Positions 1 to 9,634 of a DNA stretch of 13,523 bases are shown here, one piece after another (the first letter of the stretch is position 1; each line of letters begins with the position of its first letter). The translations under genes were made by a program, and so were the position numbers. This DNA is from Gamarada debralockiae. Taxonomy: Eukaryota > Ascomycota > Leotiomycetes > Helotiales > Hyphodiscaceae. The notes under the pieces were generated by a model. That model was not told the DNA's origin and searched no databases. It saw only the letters and a list, made by a program, of their open reading frames with translations. The stretch lies in the NCBI GenBank assembly GCA_002803225.1, contig NXFV01000466.1:1-13523 (forward strand). The letters run 5' to 3'.

Positions 1-1771
1 TTCTAGAAATGCCACTATATTTCGCCCCCAAAATACAGCTCAACTGACAACCACTGTAGCTATCACTCAGAATTTAGCGACCTTGCTCCGAAGTCTTCGT
101 AGGACATATACCTGGCGAATCCTCTTGATCGATGCTATATGTATCGATCAGGAATACAACGTCGAGCGATACGCCGGAGTTAGTCGTATGGGAACAATTT
201 ACAGCAAGGCTCGTGAAGTGGTAGTATGTCTAGGCGATGAAAGTGAGAACAGCAGCTTGGCAATGAGGACTTTGCAATGGATAGGCCACGATATGAAATT
301 TGTTCAACAGACGATATGATGTGGAAAAGTAATCGACTCAGGCGGCTTGAACAAGACCCCGAGGCTTGAGCAGCGAAAGAATTGGCTTGCACAGCAATTC
401 GCAATCTGCTTCATGGACCATGGTTTACAAGATTGTAGATACATCAAGAAATTAAATCAGGGAGATGTGCATAAACAGTGGTAAGAGCATTAGAGCTTTC
501 AGGGGAGGATTTCCGTGCTGCTCTATACTGGTTTCTGCCAATAGCGGAAAACACAAATTTTTTGTGTCCCATTCGTTCAACATGGATTACCTACATAGGC
601 ACGTTACTCTCACGATCAGAACACTCGAGGAAAACATATCACTAATGTTTCTGATAGAATGTACCAAACATGCCTCGTACTTCCAACCCCAGAGACCGAG
701 TCTGGGATTCTAAATATGTTATCTACCTATGCTTCACTCGGGAATCTTGGGGATCTTGGGATCATACCTGATTACACAAAGACGAAGGAAGAAGTTTTGA
801 AGATTTGATTCGAAGACAAATTTGGTACAGCCAAACTCTGGAAGACTTACTTCTGTGCGACTTACAAAGTCGATCGTTCTCTTCAAGCTTACCAACTTAG
901 GTTCCAGATTTGTCCTCTTCCAAACTGAATGATTGTAGTTCCATGGAATGGCGCATCATGACGATCCAAAAACGAAGGAACCTTTGTGGATGCCACCCAT
1001 CGTCTCCAAATTACCGGAATGTACGTTGATACGATTGAGCACGTTGGCAAGGCTTTCCCCAGGTGATCATACCACTGATCTCTCCGAATTCCTTACTATT
1101 TGCCGTAGCTGTGAGCCTCCAGATATCATGAGCGATTACGTTCTGAGGCGGCAAAGCTCTCGACGCCTTTATGAAAACACTCGTTTTCGGACATGCGAAA
1201 GAAGATATGGCTCCACATCCAAGATCGAAAGAGGATGCGTCTCCACGTCGGCCTGGATCTATCGTAACTTGGGAAGAGCGCAGGGACACCTTCTCTTTGC
1301 TTCGAGGAGGGCAAGTTAACGATCAAGATCGGAATTTCTACACCTGTTCGAGGCGAGAGCTTCGTGCACGAAGATTCTATACTTTGTCTCGAGGTTACTT
1401 TGGAGCCTTCGCTCTAGCTGCACGAGAGGGAGACTAAGTATGTATCGTACTTGGCTGCAAGCCCCCTTAGTTCTTCGTCGCACGTGCGATGATAAACTTT
1501 AACCGGTTGGCAAATGTTATGTGCCCGAACTTATGAACGGCGAGGTGGTGTTGGGATCTCTTCCACCCACTTGGAAGATGGGGCAAGTGGGTATAAATAG
1601 TGAAGGACCTTAACGGCGCTCTGACGACCCCAGAAGATCCGAGACTTGCCTCTCCCTCCCGGTCGGCAAACTTTCTATCCCGGCGGTGGAGTTGAGAGTG
1701 ATATGAATGGTGATTTCAACAGCTGTTGGTTTAAGAATCAGCGTACCGGAGAGACTAGCTGGTTGCGATGA
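1..1771 (+). pseudogene. HET-domain (heterokaryon incompatibility) gene, decayed and 5'-truncated
   Basis: HET proteins trigger programmed cell death when genetically different fungal hyphae fuse; the domain is distantly TIR-like. Hallmarks appear in order but in shifting frames: ITQNLATLLRSLR followed by IDAICIDQ and a YSKAREVVVCLG stretch (frame of position 2, about 62-235); PWFTRL-stop-IHQE (418-450); NPRDRVW (about 685-705); IIPDYTKT (about 760-785); PT-stop-VPDLS (892-912); GMYVDTIEHVGKAF (about 1019-1060); RRFYTLSRGYFGA (about 1370-1407); and a TGETSW tail ending at 1771. Stops lie at 317, 436, 472, 898 and elsewhere, and at least four frame changes are needed. The usual N-terminal YxALSYxWG segment is absent; the relic begins at the short repeat at 7-51. 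Two TAG stops stand where the family has a conserved Trp, which fits C-to-T decay on the other strand. Family identity is secure; exact ends are approximate. Confidence 0.9.
7..51 (+). repeat. Direct repeat copy 1 (partner at 10242-10283)
   Basis: Bases 7-25 read aaatgccactatatttcgc and 33-51 read atacagctcaactgacaac. Both blocks are identical in copy 2, with 7 bases between them here and 4 there. The frame is preserved (NATIFR ... TAQLTTT in both). Weaker matching continues left to the window edge. Immediately to the right the sequence turns into the HET relic. Confidence 0.85.
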
Positions 1772-2854
1772 AACATTTTTCAGTCTCTGATATGCGACAA
1801 ACAGCGATAATTTTGCCGTTCACCATCCACCATGCTCGTTTTTGTCTGCGCGAGATAAGAAAAGCTTCAAGGCTGTTTTGTATGTAAGGCTAGATACTCT
1901 GTTTTCTTCGTGTGTATCAATTTTCATTTTTTTTTGTCTGGGCGGTTCTTCAATTTGTTACCTGGCGTGCGAAGTTTTGGTTTTTGTGCTTGGTCTCTTT
2001 TTGAAGCCTTGTATATGTCTCTGCTGAAGCATTTTCTGGCGTTTCTGGGCAAATTTCGAACCTTTTTCAGGCAGGTGGGTCATTCAATAAATGTAATGTC
2101 TAGTTACACGGCAGAAGTACAAACAAATTTAAATCTAAACCCCTGAGTGATCTCAGTAAGTGTAATAATTTGGTATTGAACGGCTATCTATGGTATCGCA
2201 TCATGCCGCTAAACTCTATGTAAATATTTTCTCGTGCCGGTTCCATTTGAGTCTCTAGACGTGAGCAGCGGCCGCTTCACCTGGCGAGCAATCCTGCGCT
2301 CTGGATGAGATCTCACTCCAGGCGCATTCTGGCATCAAAGTTCGAAGATACGAGATATGCCACTTGGATAGGCAGCCACCGAAATGAGATCCATAGAAGA
2401 CTTTTTCATGTTTTCGATTGTCATGTTGAAGTATCTGGCAATTCGGGCTCAATGAAGATTTGTGAATTCGTTGTGAAGAGAGGGTGGAGGGTTCAGACAA
2501 GGCCATGCCATAGGGGTGAGCTAGCGGTGCTCAGATCTACGCGAAGGGCGGGGCTAGACGCGCACTTTTCATACCCCAGATAGCGCGCCTGCTGAACCAG
2601 ATTCTTCCAACTCTCCAACAATTTTCTACCACCTTCTCTCTACACAACCTCGTGAGCTTCGACACTGCGTAGGTACTCTTAGGTGTATCATGAACCATCA
2701 AGTATCGCGTCTGCAGCTCCAGCTCTGATACCGACTCCTCCACCGCCTGACTGCGCGAACTGAGTGGCCAACAGAGGCGTGTTAGTCCGCAATGAACACG
2801 ATTACAACAGGATCTCAAAGGTAGAGAGTGGCTTCCTTCGTACAGGAAATGGCC
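1772..2854. other. Intergenic region, no gene supported
   Basis: This stretch lies between the end of the HET relic and the stop codon of the minus-strand gene. It contains a T-rich run near 1921-1940 and an AATAAA at 2086-2091 that could be an old polyadenylation signal for the relic. Short open frames on both strands (none above 93 codons) show no family features. A pyrimidine-rich stretch at about 2608-2650 resembles a fungal transcription start region on the + strand, but only tiny open frames follow it. The 3' untranslated region of the minus-strand gene probably occupies the right end. Confidence 0.6.
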
Positions 2855-4184
2855 TTAAACCGCACGAGTATTTTCTGGTCCGCTGACATGCCTTCTAAAT
2901 CTTGGAGTCGGCACGGAAAACTCCAGCATCGGCTCACTGCGAATCCTCCTCCCTCCCTGCGCTGAAGACGGCCTCGCACCCGGAAGTACAGGCCTGAGAA
3001 ACATCTGCGAATTATCCTCATCGGGCGCTGGTGGTGTTGTCTCTCTCTTCTGTGGCAGAGGTGTCTGTGGTCGGTGCTCCTCATTATTGTCGTCGTCTCC
3101 GAACATACTCTTCCACGGTCCTTGGGGTATGGGCGCAGAGTGAGCCTGCAATCGAAGCTGATCGTTCTCCACGCAATCCGCAGCATCCCATAACTTCTGT
3201 GCCGCTCTTCTTCCTTTCTCTAAGATATCTACGGCATCATTATCGCATTTGAAGGTTGGGAACACAGCGGGAGTTGGCTTGAGAGGGGCTATATCGTAAT
3301 ATGGGCGGGTTGGTTTGATGGGGAACATATCCTTCATCCAGGACAAGGCAGTCGCGGAACTTGAGGGTCTGGTTTTGACCAAGGCTTGGGAAGTGCCGAA
3401 GTCGGGCGGCTTCCAGCTTGAAGTTGGCATATATACGTTGTTCCTTTGGGGAATCGGGGCGAAAGGAGTGCCCAATGAAGTCTGGCTCGAATTGGCGCTT
3501 CCTGAGGAAGTCGTCGCGAACGATGCCGGGCTTGTTTGAGGATTCGGAAACGATTTCTGGCTCGAGTCGTTGCCTCCACTTCCTTGGGGAGTATTTGCAA
3601 CTGATGTCTGGCTTGAGCTTGCACTTGCTCCAGGAGGTCGTGGAGGTCGCATAGGCCGAAGTGGCATGGGAGGCAACACATCTCCAGGATCCGTCTTCGT
3701 ATACGGACCTGCAGTTCCAGAGACAATCCGCCGAGAAAGCTCGTCCATTGCCACGACCGTACCTTTCCTCGTCGCCTCCGATGTTTGTCTAAGCACAAGG
3801 GGATCGGTTCTCTCTGTCTTCGATAGCTTTCCCGCGACACATCGAGTCAAAACATCAACGACAGCCTCGCGAAAGCTCTTTCGAATGTTGATCAGGCTAT
3901 CGAGACATTTCCCTGTTCAAGGTAAGCTTGTCTTCTGTTGGCGTTGTCAGGTCCTTACTATCACCACGATCGAATCTTGCTCCATGTTGTAGCGAGAACC
4001 GGTGCAATGTCCCTTCTATCGTCGATTTTCCTTCGTGCAACGACGTCTCACATTCTTCTTGTCCTACGTCCTTCTTTCCTGCCCTTCCTTTACGCCACTT
4101 TTTAAACAGCTCAGAAGCCTCTGAAAATTCCTGGATGATTGAAGTAACGCCTGAACGAACGTCCACGATTGACGACGAGTCCAT
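2855..4184 (-). CDS. Uncharacterised fungal protein: helical N-terminus plus Pro/Ser-rich tail, 427 aa, two exons
   Basis: Exon 1 is 4184-3959 and exon 2 is 3912-2855, joined across a 46-base intron; the product is 427 residues. Residues 1-140 look helical and charged, with amphipathic stretches such as SIIQEFSEASELFKKWRKGR and, across the splice, DSLINIRKSFREAVVDVL. Residues 155-170 are proline-rich and contain two overlapping PxxPxR motifs (PLRPMR, PMRPPR), the class II SH3-ligand pattern. Residues 171-230 are Ser/Thr/Asn/Gln-rich with a repeated SSQ(T/K)S element. The rest is disordered-looking, with WMKDMFPIKPTRPYYD, an acidic GDDDNNEE patch and Pro-rich stretches. I see no signal peptide, membrane segment or catalytic motif. 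I recall similar hypothetical proteins in ascomycetes with this N-terminal layout but cannot name the family. It is divergently transcribed from the ankyrin gene. A cytoplasmic adaptor role is only an inference. Confidence 0.8.
3481..3626 (-). repeat. Three-copy SSQ(T/K)S coding element
   Basis: On the + strand a TCTGGCTcGA-type element recurs at 3481, 3556 and 3607. On the coding (minus) strand each copy encodes Ser-Ser-Gln-Thr/Lys-Ser inside the Ser-rich region of the minus-strand gene. The spacing is irregular (75 and 51 bases), so this is a dispersed low-complexity repeat and not a clean tandem array. Confidence 0.6.
3913..3958 (-). other. 46-base intron of the minus-strand gene
   Basis: On the minus strand the intron runs from GTAAGG (3958) to GAACAG (3913), with a CTTAC branch-like site shortly before the acceptor. 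Exon 1 otherwise runs into a stop at the downstream TAG, and exon 2 lacks an ATG. Splicing joins the partial codon A to GG (Arg76) and keeps the frame. The other acceptors I tested either give an intron too short to be plausible or create an immediate stop. Confidence 0.78.
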
Positions 4185-4919
4185 GGATGGATTTTGAGCA
4201 CAGGAGCTTTTGTAAAGGCGGTAAAGTCGAGCTTTGCTGACTGTCGCGATACGTTTCCGAATTGCGGCTGAGGCGTTCGAGACAATTTCTATTCCGTTCG
4301 TTGTGCATTATCACACCGCATGCAGAGCTGCCCCTAAAAATACCTCAGCAGCGCACTTTTACAAGCCTATTGTGCAAATTAAATACTGCCACATTCCAAT
4401 CACATTCAGGGGCTTGGTAGGCTTTCCTCAATTCATCTGATGGTGCATAGACGCTTTATTATATGACGCGGATTTCTCAGCCCGGTTTCATAAAGGTGTG
4501 GAAGGCGCAAAACTGCACCGAGCCTGCAGTCCTGGATCGTGCCCATCACGAGTCGTTCTTTCCAAATTTCTTCTGATAGATAGTTCGCAAAGTGTAATTA
4601 ATGTCGAGCTTTTGATCGCTCTTTTCTTTCCTTTTTGGTATTGGATCGTTTGCCTTTCAATCCTTTTTCCCCAAAACTTCTACATCAACATCTCACCCTC
4701 AGCCTGATCCGGACGCAGCAGCCCGTGCAAGTCACACGGGTGGCTCTGGCTCGAGGCGCATCAACGCAGAAATCAATCGTTTTGATCACATCCTTGTCAG
4801 TCTGTAAAATAGTGCGCGGAACGAGGCTTGGACATTTTCTTTGAATTTCGCGATTCCCGTCTTACCAACCCACGACATTTTGAGCGCGAGGCTGTGATCG
4901 AGTTCGCTGATATTCAAAC
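4185..4919. promoter_or_regulatory. Shared divergent promoter region (735 bp)
   Basis: The minus-strand gene starts at 4184 and the ankyrin gene at 4920, head to head, so this 735-base stretch must hold both promoters and both 5' untranslated regions. A CCAAT pentamer is at 4396-4400 on the + strand. A pyrimidine-rich tract at 4620-4697 followed by CATCAACATC is typical of filamentous-fungal transcription start regions and would serve the ankyrin gene. I see no ATG between about 4690 and 4920. I see no clear TATA box. Small open frames here have no coding character. Confidence 0.65.
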
Positions 4920-7900
4920 ATGGCTGGGCGACCCAATCCGCTGGCTGGTGATGGAACCATCAGGGATCTACCAAGTTTCCAACAAAGGTCCTACAGACGT
5001 TGGGAAGAAGACAATGTGGAGGATCACGACGCCGACCCTGAAGAACCATCATACACCAGACCATGGTCTCCAGGAAGGAACACGGAACGCAAACCGGTTG
5101 CCCACTGCCTTGACACCAGAAACACCTCAAACGCCAGATATGGCTCCTGGGAAAGAGGCGAAGATGGCAGTCCGCCGGTCCACAATGACGAGCCTGCAGA
5201 ATCGCCATACCCCAAACCATTGTCCCCCAGAAGGGGCGACGAGGGCAATCTACCAACCCGCGACATTAATCCTCAGTATACACCTAGCTCTAGGCGCATC
5301 TCGGAGAGAAGAGGAGAAGAACATAGTCCCGTCGCTCGAGACTATGATTCCTCGTCATCAAATGCACGACAACGATCGCAGAGACACAACAAGGAACACA
5401 GTCTGTTAGCCCATAGCCCCAATACTGTAGACAGGCCTTATACTACACAATGGTCGCTGAGACCGGACGAAGAACACGAATCGCCAGTTCAAGACTCCCA
5501 CCAAAGCTGTGCAGCAGATGCAAGGCCATGGTCCCAGAGGAGGGGTCAACAACACTCTCTGATAGCCCACGAACTCGATGCCAGTCCTACTTCTACGCCA
5601 GGCAGTAGGAAGTGGTCGCCAAGACCCGACGTAGAAGATTATATGTCGCGATATCACGAGGTCAATCGCGACTACGCACCAAGTATTCGACCAGGACCAC
5701 AGTCTTTTGCAACGAACACCAGACGAAGCAGTTTCCGCACTACTGAAGATGAATCTAGGGCCCAGGAAATCCTCCTTCGGGATAAGGATGCGAAAATCGA
5801 GAAACGATCTTCACTCAGGCGGTTCGTCATGCCGAAATCCAAACGCACGACGTTCAGTCAAAGGGAGATATTTCGGGCTATCCAGTCTGTTGTCAATGGA
5901 CACGAGAAAGCCGGACCTGGAGTCGTTGAAGTACTCTTGGTAAAGTTCATCAAGGAGGGCGGGGATATTAATCTCGTTCCTGAGCAGAACAAGCCTCTTG
6001 GGATTGTGTTGAAGAAGCGCCAAGAGGAACGAAGTGGATTGCTTGAGAAAGCGGCAACTTGCGGCGATGTTGAGGTTGTCCAATTGTTATCCCGGTACTC
6101 GGACAAGGCAGCGAAGAATAACTCCTTGGAAATCGCGCTGCACAACCGGAACACCACGACAGGTCGAAATACCACACGAGACGATCAAATGATCTCTATA
6201 CTCGTCTCAGAGGGCGCCGATGTCGATAACACAATCAGTGCTTCCACTGCCGCTGGCGAGGAGAATTTGTTGCATATGTTGCTCGAAGGAAATCCTCCCA
6301 TCCCTGCCCTGTCCGAAGCTCTGCCAATCGCTGTCGTCACCCGGGACACTCTTCTCCGCCGACGGCTCTCCCAGATGCTTCTTCGCAAAGGCGCCGACGT
6401 TAACAGCAGCGGTGGCGAATCCATACTCCAAGCCACAAAGCTATTTGACATGGTCCTGTTGGACATGTTGCTAGAGCGCCGTCCCCATGTCCCATCGTTG
6501 AGTCGAGCGTTCGCCGCAGCCCTTAGCCATTCTGACTCCAATCATCGATTCGAAGCTTGCCAGAAACTGATCGATGCTGGCGCAACCGGCGAGCAAGTCA
6601 ACAAAGGGCTTGCAATTGCCATGACGGCCGAACACCAGAACATCGATTTCCTGAGGTTGATCCTCCGCAGCGCGTCAGTTGACTTTGAAAATGGCCATGC
6701 GCTGTGCCAGGCTGTTACCAACAACTACCAGGAGCATTTGAAGCTGATGCTGGCCAGCCGACCAAATGAACAGTCTTTTGACAATGCACTAGAGGCGGCT
6801 TTGAGGCTGAGAAATGCGCGCGATCAGCTGAAGTACTGCCATCTTCTTGTCGGGGCAGGACCTCCGCGAGATTCCTGTTCAAAGGCTCTGCTGGTCGCTG
6901 TCACGAGTCAGAAGGACGAACTCTGCAGAGTATTTCTGGAAGCAAGAGCATCTGTTGATTACAATGGGGGCGTATCGATTACAGCAGCTGCTCGGTCTGA
7001 AAATATCGGTATCTTGGAATTATTGGTCGGAGGAGAGTTTCAACAACCCAACAACGCCAGTCTGGTTGCCGCTTTCGAAGTTTCTCTCTTGTCGGCATCA
7101 CCCTCGGCGAAGAAGATGAAAATGACTCGACTCATTCTTGACGCCGGCTTGCAGGGGCTTGCGCTGGATGTGGCATTGGTGAATGCAACGAAGAAAGGTC
7201 AGCAAGAAATGGCCATGTGCGAGCTCTTGCTCAAGTATGGCGCCTCGGTCAATGCGCAGGGTGGTGAAGCTCTGGATATCTGCACATGTTCCGGAAATCT
7301 GATTCTTCTTGAAAAGCTACTTCAAAGCTCACACCGGCCTTCGTCCCACATTTTGTCCAGAATTTTTCAATCCTCTCTGAAGCTAGATCAAAGGATTCGA
7401 CCTCGCGCGATGGAAATGATCCTGCAAGCGGGCATGCCGATCGACGGTCAAGTGGCCGCAGCGCTCGATGGCCTTGTTCAAGAGAGACGACCTGACATGC
7501 AGGCAATTGAAGTGCTTCTTTCGTTCCATGCTTCGGTCCACTACGAAGGGCATCGGCCCCTAGTCACCGCTGCCAAAAGCCTCAACAAACCGCTGTTGAC
7601 ACTCTTGCTTCAGCAGTCCAGAGACAGATCAGCCTCATCAAAGGTCTTTGAAGCCCTGATGGAGGAAGAGTCTTTCTGGGGAAAACGAGAGGCCTTTCCA
7701 ATCCTGACACTCCTGATCGAGAATGGTGCAGAAGGAATCGCAGTTGATGATGCTTTGATCAAAGCCGTGAGGGATGGACAGCCGAGTGCAAGACATTTCG
7801 AGGTTGTACTACTCCAGCATGCGAACATCGACCACAAAGACGGGACAGCTCTGCAAGTTGCCACCGAGAGGGGTGAACCTGCCCTAGTAAGAAGAATGCT

Positions 7901-9634
7901 CGCCATGAAGCCGGCCCCCGAATCTATATCGATGGCGTTTCCTTACGCTCTTGTGTCGAAGCTCCCAGAGTCAACCTGTCTCGCCGTCATAGAGTCGTTC
8001 GTGGAAATGGCTTCCGAGGATTTGTACCCAGAATACATGCATCCGGAAATACCTGAGCCCCCAGTTTTTCTTTGCGTCAAGTGGTACCCAAATAACTTGA
8101 GGGTTCTCGAGGCGACATTGAACGCTGGGTTCCATGTCGACCAGGCGATGTCGTCCGGGAGTGGGAAGTTCACTGCCTTGTACTGGGCCCTTACGGGAGG
8201 AAAGAAAGTCGGGGATCATATGGTGGAATTTCTGATCAGTCGAGGTGGTGAGTTTGATGCACTTCCTGTTTATTACTCTGATGGATATGAACATAGATGT
8301 CTGTGACTGTCGAACATTCTTGGCTGACCAGAAACACAACAGCCAATCTGGATAACCACCCCGAGCCGCTGCTCCACCTAGCTATCGAAAATGGCCGTCA
8401 CTCTATTGTCCAAACTCTCCTCAAAGCAGGCGCGGATGTTGATTTGGCCGACGAGACTTATGTTTCTCCCCTAAGTTTGGCGACCCAGAAGAATGACATC
8501 GCAAGCATGGAAGCATTACTTGCTGCGAATGCGCTCTCCAACGATGGCAGTCTTCACGATGCCGCTCGGATGGTCAATGCGGATGCAATCAAGCTCCTCC
8601 TAGACAATGGCCACGATCCAAATTTCCCATGCCCTCGCTTCGAAGGTCGACCTCCTTTGTTCGAGCTCTGCTTTCAAGCCCCAACATATCTTCTGAAAAC
8701 ACAATGGACGACACAGCAGAAGGAGAAGCTGGCAAAGAAAGCTATCGAAACCTTGATCAAGGGTGGTGCCTTGACAAAAGATCGTCTTCCACAAGCTGGC
8801 AATCGCTCCGTCTTAATGCACGCTCTCGACAGTGCAAATCCTCACATGATGACCAGAGCATTCCTTGAATGTGGGCAGTTCAAATACATTAACAGAGACT
8901 TTAATCTCTTCATGGATGGTGAATATACGTATTCTCCAACCAAGTATGTCGAGAAAGGGAAATGCAGAGGCAACAATTTGCAGTCCCAGAGCCTGATCAA
9001 GTTTCTCAAAGACTTCAAAGCTGAAGATCGATACTGGAAGATCGACGGCCCTCAACCACCAGATATGATCAATCCACCTGAACACATCGCGAAGGCTGAG
9101 GAAGAACGAAAAGACGCCGAAAGACGCAAGAGGGAGGAGGAAGAGGAGATACGTCGAGAAATCGAAAAGCAACAAAGAGAACTTGCCGCAGCGCGCAGGA
9201 AGCTTGCTTTGGAACAAGAAGCCGAACAAGCCAAGCTAGATCGTGAGAACAGGGCATTCCAACTCCGCCAAGCTCACGAAGCGAAGTTACATGCGGCAGC
9301 TATCGCAAAGGAGAACGATAGATTGCGGATCCAGGAGGCGAGGAACGCGCATGCGTTGAAGCAGGCGGCGAGTATGAGTCAGTTGCGCAATGATGAAGAT
9401 GAGGCGAGACATAGGAGGAGTTTGAAGTTGATTGGGGAGAAGAAGATGTTGGCACAGAGTCAGGAGGCGCTTTATTTTGCGTATAATAAGGGGGTGGAGG
9501 ATGCTGCTGTTCCCGGGGGAAGGAGGGCGTTGGGTCCGAGCTCCACGAGGAGTAATTTGGATTTGGCTGGGAGAGCGGCGAGATTGAGGATTGAAGGGGC
9601 GTTTCCGAGTAGGATTGAGGAGATTGATGAGTAA
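4920..9634 (+). CDS. Giant ankyrin-repeat protein with N-terminal 26-residue repeats and C-terminal coiled coil, 1539 aa
   Basis: Exon 1 is 4920-8247 and exon 2 is 8343-9634, giving 1539 residues. The start is the first ATG after the pyrimidine tract, with A at -3 and G at +4. Residues 21-256 form about nine units of about 26 residues rich in R, S, E, H and P. A basic stretch (MPKSKR, 304-309) may be a nuclear localisation signal. From about residue 325 to 1290 the protein is ankyrin-like, with recurring GADVD, GADVN, GASVN and GANLD loops and LLL helices; the array is degenerate in places and has a higher-order period of 92-98 residues. Residues 1360-1485 are a charged coiled coil dense in E, R, K and A. 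The tail is GGRR/Ser-rich, ending in an acidic IEEIDE. Ankyrin arrays bind proteins. I see no enzymatic, NACHT, HET or membrane domain, so partner and function are unknown. It is intact while both flanking genes are dead. Confidence 0.93.
4980..5687 (+). repeat. Nine degenerate units of ~26 residues in the ankyrin protein N-terminus
   Basis: Units fall at residues 21-46, 47-72, 73-98, 99-124, 125-149, 150-175, 176-201, 202-229 and 230-256, so the spacing is nearly constant. The core is R-x-W-S-x-R-x-x-x-E-H-S-x-x-A-H/R-D, with Ser fixed at unit position 4 and Arg usual at position 6. Clear examples are RPWSQRRGQQHSLIAH, RRISERRGEEHSPVAR and RQRSQRHNKEHSLLAH. The first unit (QQRSYRRWEEDN...) is the most diverged. 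The corresponding DNA period is about 78 bases, but nucleotide identity between units is low, so the array is old. Confidence 0.8.
6213..7880 (+). repeat. Higher-order (~95-residue) repeat within the ankyrin array
   Basis: The loop motif x-A-(D/S/N)-(V/I)-(N/D/H) followed by a Gly-containing turn starts at residues 432, 491, 584, 676, 774, 870 and 967. From 491 onward the steps are 93, 92, 98, 96 and 97 residues, close to three ankyrin units each. Within a step a second landmark recurs: Leu-Leu helices, then a Pro-x-x-x-Ser turn, then Ala-Phe-x-x-Ala-Leu, then Leu-Ile-x-(D/E)-(A/N)-G. The first interval (59 residues) is a shortened copy. Confidence 0.72.
8248..8342 (+). other. 95-base intron of the ankyrin gene
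   Basis: The donor is GTGAGT at 8248. A CTGAC branch-like site lies at 8324-8328, and the acceptor is CAACAG ending at 8342. Exon 1 ends with one base of a codon and exon 2 supplies two (GCC, Ala1110), so the join reads LISRGANLDN, an ankyrin loop. Without splicing the exon 1 frame stops at 8304-8306. The nearer AG at 8331 gives the wrong frame. Confidence 0.9.

Noticed and set aside
1171..1437. 88-codon + strand open frame as a separate small gene
   Set aside because: Its content (RRFYTLSRGYFGA and flanks) is the C-terminal part of the HET relic, not an independent gene.
2255..2818. Overlapping short open frames on both strands (about 83-93 codons)
   Set aside because: None has a recognisable motif or an exon-like partner, and strand assignment is arbitrary.
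3334..3840. 168-codon minus-strand open frame inside the Pro-rich gene
   Set aside because: It is an R/Q-rich shadow of the real minus-strand frame, produced by Pro/Ser-rich coding DNA read out of frame.
4828..5409. 193-codon open frame overlapping the start of the ankyrin gene in another + strand frame
   Set aside because: It has no ATG start (begins TTG) and owes its openness to the 78-base repeat read in a second frame; the ankyrin frame continues for more than 1100 codons.
8813..9229. 138-codon minus-strand open frame with hydrophobic, membrane-like composition
   Set aside because: It is the antisense of the charged coiled-coil coding region; Glu/Lys/Arg codons read backwards give Phe/Leu/Ser.
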